Below are positions 1 to 7,056 of a DNA stretch of 9,166 nucleotides, piece after piece. The notes beneath the pieces were generated by a model. That model saw only the letters and a list, made by a program, of their open reading frames with translations. It did no database searches and was not told the origin of the DNA. A program made the position numbers and the translations under genes. The stretch comes from an uncultured Clostridia bacterium (GTDB lineage Bacteria > Bacillota > Clostridia > Oscillospirales > QAKW01): assembly GCA_944387905.1 (NCBI GenBank), contig CALXGU010000055.1, positions 1 through 9,166 of the forward strand, given 5' to 3'. The number at the start of each line of letters is the position of its first letter. Position 1 is the first letter of the stretch.

Positions 1-3000
1 TCTACATCTTTATTAGAGCGACCAGGTGACTTACAGTCAAATAATAGTCCGTTAAAGTTGGAAAGTGCAGTACAGTCAGCTATCGAGTTTTCTATAGCGA
101 CCTCAAGGTTTCTTGGATCCTCCTGGCTGCCTGCGACTCTTGAGCGGTCATAGAATATGTCGCGCATTGTTATGCCCTTGAATGTGAGACGACCTGCAAG
201 ATCCGTGCTGTTGATTATGATCGAACCCAGCGCTGATGTACCGCCGTTCACAGAATATTTATCCCACTGTGAGCTGAGTGTCCAGTCTGCTGCTGAATTG
301 CTGACAGACCGGGATTTGTCATTCGGATCTATCAATCTGTTCTGTCCGTAGACTTCTATGGATTTTATATTGGTAACGTCAGCAGTTACCCAGAAATATT
401 TATTGTCCTCCGTAACAAAGTCGTTTTCAGGTATAAGTACCTGTATATCCGTTATTCCGTTATCATTGGCATATACGATGATATCATCTATTGTGCTGAA
501 AGCATTTACGCCCCAGACAAAAGAGTAATCTGCACCTTCCCATGAATATTTCACCTTGGTGCCTGTACCGATGGAACCGTCACTTGACAGATCCAAAAGG
601 AATGCGTCTTTGGTGATTTCCTGATACTGATCGTAATAGCTTACAGAAAAATCACTGAATACCTTGGAGAATATGAAACTTGCGACATCTTTATAACCTT
701 GAGTGGTAAAATGTACTGTATCATTATAAAGTGAGCTGTCCCAATCTTTTGTAGGTGTATATATATCTATAAGATTGCAGCCTGCTTCAGAAGCCGTGCG
801 TTCGATTATCGGATTTATATACGCCATCTTTATAGATGTTCCGTCTTTATCTTCCTGTACTGTTCCTGATGGAACATTCACGCAGTAAACCTGACAGCCG
901 AGCTCCTGATATTTTGAGATGATCGCGGCATAATCCTTTTCAAATTCTGCGGCTGCACTGCTCTGTGCCCCGCCGTCCCAGTTTACACTGTGGAAGTTTG
1001 TAAGATGCGTTCCGGCATCATTGGCGCCAAGCATCAAAATTACTATATCAGGCTGCCATTCCAGTGAATAAGCATATCTCTGTGTCTCCTGATATACCCA
1101 GTTTGTGCCGCCGCCGGAATAGTTATATGTTGACATATCGCACGCAACCGCTCCGCATTCGCCGAAATTGCGTACTGAATATCCGTCTCCCAGCATCTCC
1201 TGCAGGAATACTGGATATCCTTTATCTGACTTGTCGCCGTATGTAAGGCTGTCGCCTACACAGGCAACTTTGATTTTCTCTTCAGGCTCGGTTCTTTGTG
1301 AAGGATCGACCGTGACATTGTTTTTAGTTACTTCACGCGATGATGACATGACCGGAGCAATTCCGTCAAAAACAAGCTGTGCGTACAATCCGTAACCCTG
1401 AGCGGTACATTTCATATCATCGCCCAGATCACCTGTAAACAGAGATGTATCACTGAGTTTATTTACAGTTTCCGAATATGTATCGATATATATCAAGCCG
1501 TTATCAGCTGCCACCTGCTTCTGCATGGGTATAATCGTTTTTTCAAGCAGCTGGCTGCGCAGTCCGCTGCTCATAGCCGGAGAGCCGACAACTATAACAG
1601 TCGGGCTTGACGGAAGCTGCTTATAGCTGTCTATCAGCTTCTGATATTGCTCTTTGTATTTCTGAGGTGATGTATATGCCTGACCGAGTGTGTCATTGCT
1701 GCCCATCATGATTATGACAACATCGGGATTATAATCAAGTGATTTATAGTACTGAACGGCATATTCATATGACCAGTAATTATAGCTTCCGCTCTTGGCA
1801 TTGCTCTGAATATTGATTGTAGCGCCGTCGCAACCGAAGTTTTCTACTTCATATTGTCCTTTTCCATATGTCTCTGACAGCAAGCTTTCCAGCTGGGCCG
1901 GGTAGCTTTGAGTGTCACGAAGATCAGTTGCAAGACCGGTACCTTCTGTAATGGCATCACCAACACATGCTATTTTTATCGGGCTTGTACTGTCCGGCTC
2001 ACTTGTCAGAACGGTGCTGTCTCCCTCACCGTATAAGTTTACCGAACCGGTTGCTACTACATCGTTGTTATAGACGCCTGACGGAAGGATCACATTCGCA
2101 GCGCCGTCTCCGTTATATGCGGCTATTATCTGAGAAATGGATGAAAATGCGTTTACACCCGCTGTAAATACATATTCTGTACCTTCCCAGGCGGCTGTGA
2201 ACTTAGTGCCGTAGGGCATATCCGTCGTCTTTGGACTATACAGATACGGTGAAACTATTTCCTCCGTACCTACTAAATCCGGAGAAGCGGCGTCAACATC
2301 GCCCACGCTCACATACACTTTATATACGACAGAGACTCCGTTTGAATTTGTCGTCTTTGCATAAACTGTTATCCCCTCTTTGACAGTTTCACTGTCAAGG
2401 CTGCTTATGCTCTGCAGACAATCTTTATCGGAATACAGCAGATAGCTGTTTACACCGTCTGATGTCTTTATTTCAGGTATGTAGTTTTCGTCTTTACCTA
2501 TTACAATAGATGCTGTTCTTGTCTGATTATTAACTACGGCAAGCTTTCTGTCTATTACCATATCCATCTGTGATGCAAGAGTTGTTTTTGCATAGTCGAT
2601 ATAATAATCACAACCCTCAAGCGCGCCGAAAAGCGGCTGACCGTCTGCTGCCTGGGCGTAGTTTTCTGTATACGGCGCGTAATAGTTACCGTCGCCACGA
2701 CTGAGTGTCTGGGTGGATGAATTTATATAGATGAAAGGCGTATAGCCTATGAGACGATTGCCTTCAAAAATTATGCGATCTGAGTAATCTCCGTTTAAAG
2801 GCGCATATGTCTGGCTTGCGGCCAGGAAAGGAGCGCTCAGGTAATTGTTTTTATCTATAAATGTATTATCCTTGAATGTAATATCGGTAAATGCATCCGG
2901 GTATATGCCCGCAAACACAAAACTACTTGAATTATAGCCATTGCTTACTGCATCGATAACGATATTATTTTCAAACAAGAGATGTGTCTCTCTGTTTTCT

Positions 3001-4295
3001 ATAGCACAATACTGTGCGTGACCCGTTGTTGCGATTATGGTCGATTTCGGATCGCCTCTGTCATCTGATGTACGCAGATAGTCTCCGAAATAGCAGTTTT
3101 TGACAACGTAGCTGCCGTCCATAACGCACTCTCTCCACTTAGGATAGCCTAATGTGGGATACTTACCGTCAAAATACAGACCGTCAAGTGTGACATGTGC
3201 CGGACTGTTTTCGGTAAATATACGCTGACCGTTGTCGCCTTTTACAAAATTATATCTGCAGTTTTTCATTGTGAGCGAATCTATGTTCGGCTTTGTAGAA
3301 TCTGTGCTGTCTGTATTTCCGTTTGCAAATCTATAAACAAAGCCGGTGCTGTTAAATGAAAGCAGGCAGTTTTCTATTAAAATATCAGTCTTATATATAG
3401 ACTGGGTCCTATATGTATCCATTATACGGCTACCGAAAGAAACACCTTTGATAACGATGTTCGTTCCTTCTTCGCTGACAGGTGTCGCAGCCTCTGATAT
3501 GACTATCTGACCGGATATGAGTGCAACTGAAGATGGATCGGCAAACTTCTCGTTAAGTTCCCATTTTTGCGTACGATCTTCAGGAATCACATTTGGATTT
3601 GTTGCATATCCAGGTCCGTATAATTCGATGGATCCGTCTATAGTCAGACCGGCATAATTTCCGGCAGTCAATATTAGCTGTCCGACATTTGCAAGCCGTG
3701 CTTCCGCTACTGACCCAAAGGCGTTTACACCGACTGTAAACACATAAGTCATTCCGTTAAATGTTTCAGTTACCTTCTGGCCTGAAGAATAACTTGCATT
3801 ATGAAGAAGGAGTCCGGCTGTATTCTTTATGATACCTTCCGGATCAAAAAATGCCTCGGAAAATTCCAACTGTGCAGTATTGGAAATGATTATAACTTCA
3901 TATTTTACATCTGCTGTTTCCTGTCCTGTTATCAACAGATAATATGTTTTTTTCCCTTCTGCATTTACATCATCATAGCTTACAGACTGAACGGATTGAG
4001 TGCATTCCTCATCTGAAAAGAGTTGAGCGACAGCTCCGTCTGTATCTGTTGAGAAAGATATATCTTCAAACTGACCTCCTTCTCTGATGATTGCTGAAAT
4101 TGTTTTTTCACCGGGGTTTATACAAAAGCTTTGGGCTTGCGACTCAAAACTTGCCCCGATTACTATCGGCTCTACGGCTGTATCGCCGTTTTCGTTCTCT
4201 TCTGCTGCATATGTGATAATCTGCTCCGGCTGCACAAACCCGAACAAAGACATTATCATGCATATACACATTAGACATGATATAAACCTCTTCAT
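1..4295 (-). CDS. Giant secreted multidomain protein: beta-helix plus tandem SGNH/GDSL esterase domains (C-terminus off window)
   Basis: The frame is open from the ATG at 4295 down to base 1, giving at least 1431 residues with no stop seen. An AAGGAG site lies 8 bases upstream. Residues 1-31 form a signal peptide (MKRF start, hydrophobic core, cleavage near TYAA|EE), so the product is exported. In order it shows: a beta-sandwich-like module (about 44-145); repeat module R1 (155-229); a right-handed beta-helix rich in short N-x-F/I turns (about 230-575); a second beta-sandwich-like module related to the first (about 590-665); R2 (679-758); SGNH domain 1 (773-985); SGNH domain 2 (1008-1215); R3 (1226-1321); and the start of a second beta-helix. 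SGNH 2 has all four blocks (GDSLT Ser1016, Gly in NFGECG, GAND Asn1092, DTVH Asp1192/His1195). SGNH 1 has GDAIT and DDMK instead. The family suggests de-acylation of a polysaccharide; the substrate is unknown. A wall anchor or dockerin could lie beyond the edge. Confidence 0.9.
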   Translation of the reverse strand, partial: MKRFISCLMCICMIMSLFGFVQPEQIITYAAEENENGDTAVEPIVIGASFESQAQSFCINPGEKTISAIIREGGQFEDISFSTDTDGAVAQLFSDEECTQSVQSVSYDDVNAEGKKTYYLLITGQETADVKYEVIIISNTAQLEFSEAFFDPEGIIKNTAGLLLHNASYSSGQKVTETFNGMTYVFTVGVNAFGSVAEARLANVGQLILTAGNYAGLTIDGSIELYGPGYATNPNVIPEDRTQKWELNEKFADPSSVALISGQIVISEAATPVSEEGTNIVIKGVSFGSRIMDTYRTQSIYKTDILIENCLLSFNSTGFVYRFANGNTDSTDSTKPNIDSLTMKNCRYNFVKGDNGQRIFTENSPAHVTLDGLYFDGKYPTLGYPKWRECVMDGSYVVKNCYFGDYLRTSDDRGDPKSTIIATTGHAQYCAIENRETHLLFENNIVIDAVSNGYNSSSFVFAGIYPDAFTDITFKDNTFIDKNNYLSAPFLAASQTYAPLNGDYSDRIIFEGNRLIGYTPFIYINSSTQTLSRGDGNYYAPYTENYAQAADGQPLFGALEGCDYYIDYAKTTLASQMDMVIDRKLAVVNNQTRTASIVIGKDENYIPEIKTSDGVNSYLLYSDKDCLQSISSLDSETVKEGITVYAKTTNSNGVSVVYKVYVSVGDVDAASPDLVGTEEIVSPYLYSPKTTDMPYGTKFTAAWEGTEYVFTAGVNAFSSISQIIAAYNGDGAANVILPSGVYNNDVVATGSVNLYGEGDSTVLTSEPDSTSPIKIACVGDAITEGTGLATDLRDTQSYPAQLESLLSETYGKGQYEVENFGCDGATINIQSNAKSGSYNYWSYEYAVQYYKSLDYNPDVVIIMMGSNDTLGQAYTSPQKYKEQYQKLIDSYKQLPSSPTVIVVGSPAMSSGLRSQLLEKTIIPMQKQVAADNGLIYIDTYSETVNKLSDTSLFTGDLGDDMKCTAQGYGLYAQLVFDGIAPVMSSSREVTKNNVTVDPSQRTEPEEKIKVACVGDSLTYGDKSDKGYPVFLQEMLGDGYSVRNFGECGAVACDMSTYNYSGGGTNWVYQETQRYAYSLEWQPDIVILMLGANDAGTHLTNFHSVNWDGGAQSSAAAEFEKDYAAIISKYQELGCQVYCVNVPSGTVQEDKDGTSIKMAYINPIIERTASEAGCNLIDIYTPTKDWDSSLYNDTVHFTTQGYKDVASFIFSKVFSDFSVSYYDQYQEITKDAFLLDLSSDGSIGTGTKVKYSWEGADYSFVWGVNAFSTIDDIIVYANDNGITDIQVLIPENDFVTEDNKYFWVTADVTNIKSIEVYGQNRLIDPNDKSRSVSNSAADWTLSSQWDKYSVNGGTSALGSIIINSTDLAGRLTFKGITMRDIFYDRSRVAGSQEDPRNLEVAIENSIADCTALSNFNGLLFDCKSPGRSNKDV
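333..620 (-). repeat. Internal module R3 (GVNAF repeat), leads into beta-helix 2
   Basis: Residues 1226-1321. The core matches R2 closely: AFLL, GTKV, WEGADYSF, GVNAFSTI (Gly1262), then SIEVYGQN. It carries a longer insert before the last strand. The text after it (W-x-L..., then FKGITMRD) parallels that after R1 (WELNEKF, then IKGVSFGS), so a second beta-helix begins here and runs off the window. Confidence 0.7.
651..1274 (-). other. SGNH hydrolase domain 2, intact catalytic residues
   Basis: This part of the giant protein encodes residues 1008-1215 and resembles the Lipase_GDSL_2 / sialate O-acetylesterase-like SGNH group. Visible elements are Ser1016 in VGDSLTYG, the oxyanion Gly in NFGECGA, Asn1092 in MLGAND, and the Asp1192-x-x-His1195 pair in NDTVHFTTQGY. 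It follows domain 1 after a linker of about 20 residues. The expected activity is hydrolysis of an O-acetyl or similar ester on an extracellular glycan; specificity cannot be read from the sequence. Confidence 0.85.
1341..1979 (-). other. SGNH hydrolase domain 1, predicted catalytically dead
   Basis: This part of the giant protein encodes residues 773-985. It keeps the SGNH fold signature: block I (VGDAITEG), block II (NFGCDGAT), block III (MMGSND, Asn867) and block V (DDMKCTAQGYG). The nucleophile Ser of block I is Ala781 (codon GCC) and the block V His is Lys962 (codon AAA), judged by direct alignment with the next domain (VGDSLTYG and DTVHFTTQGY). Asp959 and the oxyanion Gly/Asn remain. 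Losing both Ser and His while keeping the fold points to a non-catalytic role such as ligand binding or support for domain 2. The alignment is by eye. Confidence 0.8.
2022..2261 (-). repeat. Internal module R2 (GVNAF repeat), followed by SGNH pair
   Basis: Residues 679-758. The core matches R1: GTKF, WEGTEYVF, GVNAFSSI (Gly713), then VILPSGVY and SVNLYGEG. Unlike R1 and R3, this copy is followed after about 14 residues not by a beta-helix but by the first SGNH domain. Confidence 0.75.
3609..3833 (-). repeat. Internal module R1 (GVNAF repeat), leads into beta-helix 1
   Basis: Residues 155-229 of the giant protein. The recognisable core is G-x-K-V, then F-N-G-x-x-Y-x-F, then GVNAF (Gly189), then a beta-helix-entry pattern ending in SIELYG. 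The same pattern returns at R2 and R3. It resembles the N-terminal cap and first coil of pectate-lyase-like right-handed beta-helices. It continues directly into beta-helix 1. Confidence 0.7.
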
Positions 4296-4303
4296 TTTTT
4301 TCT

Positions 4304-4357
4304 CTCCTTTTTAGGATATTACAATTCAATTATATCTTTGCAAAAATCCTATAACAA
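4304..4357 (-). promoter_or_regulatory. Sigma-A promoter and RBS of the giant secreted protein gene
   Basis: Read on the minus strand, TTGTTA (4357-4352) and TATAAT (4334-4329) are separated by 17 bases. An AAGGAG ribosome binding site (4309-4304) sits 8 bases before the ATG at 4295. The leader is short (about 27 bases) with no room for a riboswitch. Confidence 0.65.
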
Positions 4358-4381
4358 GAAATTAATTAGCCAATTATAGAC

Positions 4382-4405
4382 AAAAGTTTAGTTGTTTAGA
4401 CTTTT
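4382..4405. promoter_or_regulatory. Candidate regulator site upstream of fucU: AAAAGT/ACTTTT inverted repeat with GTTTAG direct repeats
   Basis: AAAAGT (4382-4387) and ACTTTT (4400-4405) form an inverted repeat that encloses two direct copies of GTTTAG (4386-4391 and 4394-4399, 8 bases apart). The block ends just before the -35 box at 4407, the usual place for an AraC-type activator. The sequence is AT-rich, so chance is possible; linking it to the AraC regulator downstream is inference. Confidence 0.3.
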
Positions 4406-4406
4406 A

Positions 4407-4435
4407 TTGAAATTTGTTTTATTTAATGTTATAAT
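4407..4435 (+). promoter_or_regulatory. Sigma-A promoter with extended -10 for the fucU-araC operon
   Basis: TTGAAA (4407-4412), a 17-base spacer, and a perfect TATAAT (4430-4435) preceded by TGT (extended -10 TGn). The predicted start near 4442 leaves a leader of about 42 bases ending in an AGGAG site (4472-4476), 7 bases before the fucU ATG. Confidence 0.75.
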
Positions 4436-4483
4436 TCTATTGATTGATATTTTATATGCAAAATAAACGTTAGGAGATTTAAA

Positions 4484-4900
4484 ATGTTAAAAAACATACC
4501 TAAGATAATTCCGCCGGATCTTTTGAAAATCTTATGTGAAATGGGCCACGGCGATGAAATTGTAATTGCTGACGGCAACTTCCCATCTGCAGGGATGAAT
4601 GATAATGTGGTATATATGAGCGGCAACGGTGCCGTCGAGGTGCTCAGCGCAGTTTTGGAACTGTTCCCTTTGGATACATACCAGCAGCCTCTCTATCTTA
4701 TGGCAGTTACTCCGGGGGATAATGTAAAAACCCCGATCTGGGACGATTACAAAAAAGTGGTGAGCAAATATTCTGATGCTGAATTTAAGACATTAGAAAG
4801 ATTTGAATTTTATGAACGCGCAAAAAAAGCATACGCAGTCATTGCTACAGGCGAAAGCGCGCTGTATGCAAATATATTGCTTAAAAAAGGCGTAGTATAA
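4484..4900 (+). CDS. fucU: L-fucose mutarotase (RbsD/FucU family)
   Basis: A 138-residue cytoplasmic protein of the normal length for FucU (about 140). The family interconverts the alpha and beta anomers of L-fucose, feeding fucose isomerase. It has the FucU opening (MLKNIP..I.P.LLK.L), the MGHGDEI motif with the putative catalytic His22, Asp30 in IADGNFP, Arg106 before FEFYERA, and the end ATGE-x-A-x-YANI-x-LKKGV. These match positions I recall as substrate-binding in E. coli FucU. FucU is favoured over RbsD by the ERAKKA/ATGE/NILLKKGV ending. An AGGAG site and an extended -10 promoter precede it. The AraC regulator follows after 23 bases, so the two are probably one transcript. No fucose isomerase, kinase or aldolase gene is nearby, so the sugar in vivo is not proven. 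Confidence 0.93.
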   Translation: MLKNIPKIIPPDLLKILCEMGHGDEIVIADGNFPSAGMNDNVVYMSGNGAVEVLSAVLELFPLDTYQQPLYLMAVTPGDNVKTPIWDDYKKVVSKYSDAEFKTLERFEFYERAKKAYAVIATGESALYANILLKKGVV

Positions 4901-4923
4901 CCGGTTTCGGGAATATTGTTTTT

Positions 4924-5709
4924 ATGATTGACTTTGAAAATCACAGATCAGATAAAATCGAATATATTTATAATCAACAAGACATCAATCTAAACTTCAA
5001 CAGACATACTCACAGAAGTTTTGAAGTCGTCTTTGTATTTGACGGAACGCTTGAATGTGAAATCGAGGGAAAAACTTTCAACTTGAATGCCAATGATGGC
5101 ATCCTTATCCTGCCCGGTCAAATACATTCTTACAGAACAAGGCAATACAGTAAAAGCTATCTGTGCGTATTTTCAAACGATTGGGTTATAAGCTTTTACG
5201 AACATATAAAGGGAAATGAGTTTGTAAATCCGATGTTTGTTTTTGACAATGATTATGCCTGTCGTGTGCTTCTGAACAAAAACAGCAATAAATTCAGCAT
5301 TCACTCAGTTTTATACGGGCTTTGCGGCAAGGTATATTCAACAAGTGAAATCAAAAAGACAAACGAATCATACTTTGCGCTCATAAACTCAATCGCTTTT
5401 TATATTCAAAACAATTACAAAAATAATATCAGCCTCAAAGAGCTTTCCAAAAATTTAGGCTATAATTATACCTATCTTTCTGCTTTTTTCAACAAGCATT
5501 TTGAGATGAATTTTTCAGCATATGTAAACAGTTACAGAGTTCAGCTCGCAGCAGCATATCTCAGGCAGACAAACAAAAGCATAACAGAAATTTCAGATAT
5601 ATGCGGCTTTGATACAATAAGAAATTTCAACAGGGTTTTTAAAAGTGAATTTAATGTATCCCCAAAAGAATACCGCATTGATTCTACAGATGCCGTACAC
5701 GAAATTTGA
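4924..5709 (+). CDS. AraC family transcriptional regulator with N-terminal cupin sensor
   Basis: 261 residues. The N-terminus (about 20-75) is a cupin-type arabinose-binding-like sensor, with the motif NRHTHRSFEVVFVFDG (His28, His30, Glu34) and LPGQIHSYR (His68). The C-terminus holds two helix-turn-helix units of the AraC/XylS type: about 167-212 (LKELSKNLGYNYTYLSAFF) and 219-251 (ITEISDICGFDTIRNFNRVF, then the family signature FNVSPKEYR). The gene starts 23 bases after the fucU stop and has no good Shine-Dalgarno, only a GGG about 13 bases upstream, so translation is probably weak or coupled to fucU. No closer in-frame ATG exists. Its likely targets are its own operon promoter and the divergent secreted-esterase gene, with a sugar as ligand; both points are inference. 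Confidence 0.92.
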   Translation: MIDFENHRSDKIEYIYNQQDINLNFNRHTHRSFEVVFVFDGTLECEIEGKTFNLNANDGILILPGQIHSYRTRQYSKSYLCVFSNDWVISFYEHIKGNEFVNPMFVFDNDYACRVLLNKNSNKFSIHSVLYGLCGKVYSTSEIKKTNESYFALINSIAFYIQNNYKNNISLKELSKNLGYNYTYLSAFFNKHFEMNFSAYVNSYRVQLAAAYLRQTNKSITEISDICGFDTIRNFNRVFKSEFNVSPKEYRIDSTDAVHEI

Positions 5710-5755
5710 TTTTATAATATTGATTGAGTCAATAAACTATCAATATCATATAAAC

Positions 5756-5785
5756 AAAAACCGTTCACTGATGTGAACGGTTTTT
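5756..5785. terminator. Bidirectional rho-independent terminator
   Basis: AAAAA, then CCGTTCAC, loop TGAT, then GTGAACGG and TTTTT. The 8-bp GC-containing stem is flanked by A and T runs on both sides. It can therefore end both the plus-strand fucU-araC transcript and the minus-strand dehydrogenase transcript that converge here. Confidence 0.9.
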
Positions 5786-5831
5786 ATTTATATTCAAATC
5801 ATATGTTGCTGCAGCGTTTGATATATCAGGA

Positions 5832-6878
5832 TTATACAACAAAAGTAAACTTCTCCCAAGGAATGTCGACCGCTGCTTTGTTAGTGATTATATCATCAAT
5901 ATGCATTAACAACGGAAAATCGTTTATATTTAACTTACCGTTATTTGCAGCGATCCTTACTGCTCCGGCTACTCTGCCTGCTACTACAAGAGACTCCAGA
6001 GTCACGCCGTTCAGTTCTGCTTTCGCCCGGTCAATATTAAGCCCTCTGCCCAGCAGGATCCCTATCTGTCTTGTTCTTCCTCCGTATACCGTTACATACA
6101 GATCGCCTGCTCCTACTGTAAGGTTTTCCAATGTATCGCACCCTTGATATTTTAAAAGTCGTTTCATTTCTTTAATACTTTGACCGAAAACTGCTGCTTG
6201 AGAGTTAAAATGCAGCCTGCTGTCTATCCCGTTGACTTTCTGATTAAGTCCTATCGTCAGTGCTATCCCCAAGGCATATCCGTTTTTGAGCGCAACGGCA
6301 CTTTCTATTCCCAAAACATCTGTAGACAAACTGATATGATAATAATCAGTTTGCATTATTTCCTTTAATCTTCTAAGCAGATTTAAATCCTTACCGCAAA
6401 ATGCAACTTCTGTTTGATCATGCGCAACCAATTCATAACTTGTGCACGGACCGCCGATTGCGTTAAGAGAAACTTTACTTCCGATTTCATCCAGTTTTTT
6501 CTGCCATATATCAGGATAACTCAGCAGCTTTCCGTCAGCTGTATCTACTAGTCCTTTTGTTACGGTCAGTACAGGTATAGCGTCCGGTATTTTAGGCAAT
6601 ACAAAATCCGCAAACCAATTCACCCCAAAACTCGAAACACCGCCGATTATCATATCGGATCCGTTAATCGCTTCCTCCATACTTTCTATTTGATAATATT
6701 TCAGGCCGCTTGGGAAATCTTTATCAAATTTAGGATGTCTTCCTGTATTTTTACTGTATTCAATGATTTCTCTGTCAAGATGCGTTCCTACCAATCTGAC
6801 CTCATGACCGTTTTCCCTTGCAGGAAATGCAAGTGCAGATCCCATCATACCTGCTCCTATAATCGTAACTACAGACAT
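5832..6878 (-). CDS. GpsA-like NAD(P)-dependent glycerol-3-phosphate dehydrogenase family protein (divergent paralogue)
   Basis: 348 residues, slightly longer than housekeeping GpsA (about 330-340). The N-terminal Rossmann fold starts with IIGAGMMGSALA (Gly8, Gly10, Gly13). Further GpsA landmarks are TVTKGL (Lys108), the LKN motif with the presumed catalytic Lys198, GAGDLYVTVYGGRTRQIG (Asp259, Arg268) and a C-terminal helical domain. It departs from GpsA at the substrate loop: the usual GPSFAxE pattern reads GGPCTSYE, and the GLGFGDN-like stretch reads GIALTIGLNQK. A GAGGGTG site lies 5 bases before the ATG. It is divergent from a DeoR regulator and shares an operator-bearing spacer with it, so it is probably controlled by that regulator rather than being a constitutive lipid-synthesis enzyme. 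The family reduces dihydroxyacetone phosphate to sn-glycerol-3-phosphate; a related sugar phosphate is possible here. Confidence 0.85.
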   Translation of the reverse strand: MSVVTIIGAGMMGSALAFPARENGHEVRLVGTHLDREIIEYSKNTGRHPKFDKDFPSGLKYYQIESMEEAINGSDMIIGGVSSFGVNWFADFVLPKIPDAIPVLTVTKGLVDTADGKLLSYPDIWQKKLDEIGSKVSLNAIGGPCTSYELVAHDQTEVAFCGKDLNLLRRLKEIMQTDYYHISLSTDVLGIESAVALKNGYALGIALTIGLNQKVNGIDSRLHFNSQAAVFGQSIKEMKRLLKYQGCDTLENLTVGAGDLYVTVYGGRTRQIGILLGRGLNIDRAKAELNGVTLESLVVAGRVAGAVRIAANNGKLNINDFPLLMHIDDIITNKAAVDIPWEKFTFVV

Positions 6879-6901
6879 AATTACACCCTCTTTTTATTAT
6901 A

Positions 6902-6917
6902 AATTCAATTGAAAATA
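6902..6917. promoter_or_regulatory. Candidate DeoR operator, dehydrogenase side
   Basis: The 16-base sequence AATTCAATTGAAAATA contains the palindrome TTCAATTGAA. It sits 24 bases upstream of the dehydrogenase ATG, next to a TATAAT (6901-6896, minus). The reverse complement of bases 7024-7039 matches it at 15 of 16 positions. Proximity to the regulator gene makes repression by it likely; this is inference. Confidence 0.45.
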
Positions 6918-7023
6918 CTTGAAGAATATTTTATAATAATGATTATAAATAATTTTTAACATCATAATCAAGTCTTTGAGCGTTGTTTGAAATTTTTCAG
7001 AAACTAACGTGCATTTTGTCAAA

Positions 7024-7039
7024 TATTTTCAATTAAATT
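7024..7039. promoter_or_regulatory. Candidate DeoR operator, regulator side
   Basis: TATTTTCAATTAAATT is the inverted partner of the site at 6902-6917, with one mismatch. It lies 17 bases before the DeoR ATG and just before its GAGGTG ribosome binding site (7046-7051), a position suited to autoregulation. The two sites are about 122 bases apart, which would allow looping. No convincing -35/-10 pair for the DeoR gene was found between them. Confidence 0.4.
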
Positions 7040-7056
7040 CAAAATGAGGTGTACAC

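Noticed and set aside
157..4314. Short plus-strand open frames (157-351, 1064-1246, 1168-1395, 1967-2167, 3801-4016, 4087-4314)
   Set aside because: All lie opposite the large minus-strand gene, lack ribosome binding sites and give low-complexity proteins with no family features.
4144..4329. Minus-strand frame of 61 residues overlapping the start of the giant gene
   Set aside because: It is another frame of the same DNA; the 4295 start has the correctly spaced AAGGAG and a clear signal peptide.
4429..4626. Minus-strand frame of 65 residues opposite fucU
   Set aside because: It is antisense to a well-recognised gene and has no features of its own.
5773..6902. Plus-strand frames opposite the GpsA-like gene (5773-6147, 6180-6368, 6690-6902)
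   Set aside because: They are antisense to a clear family member and show no domains or start signals.
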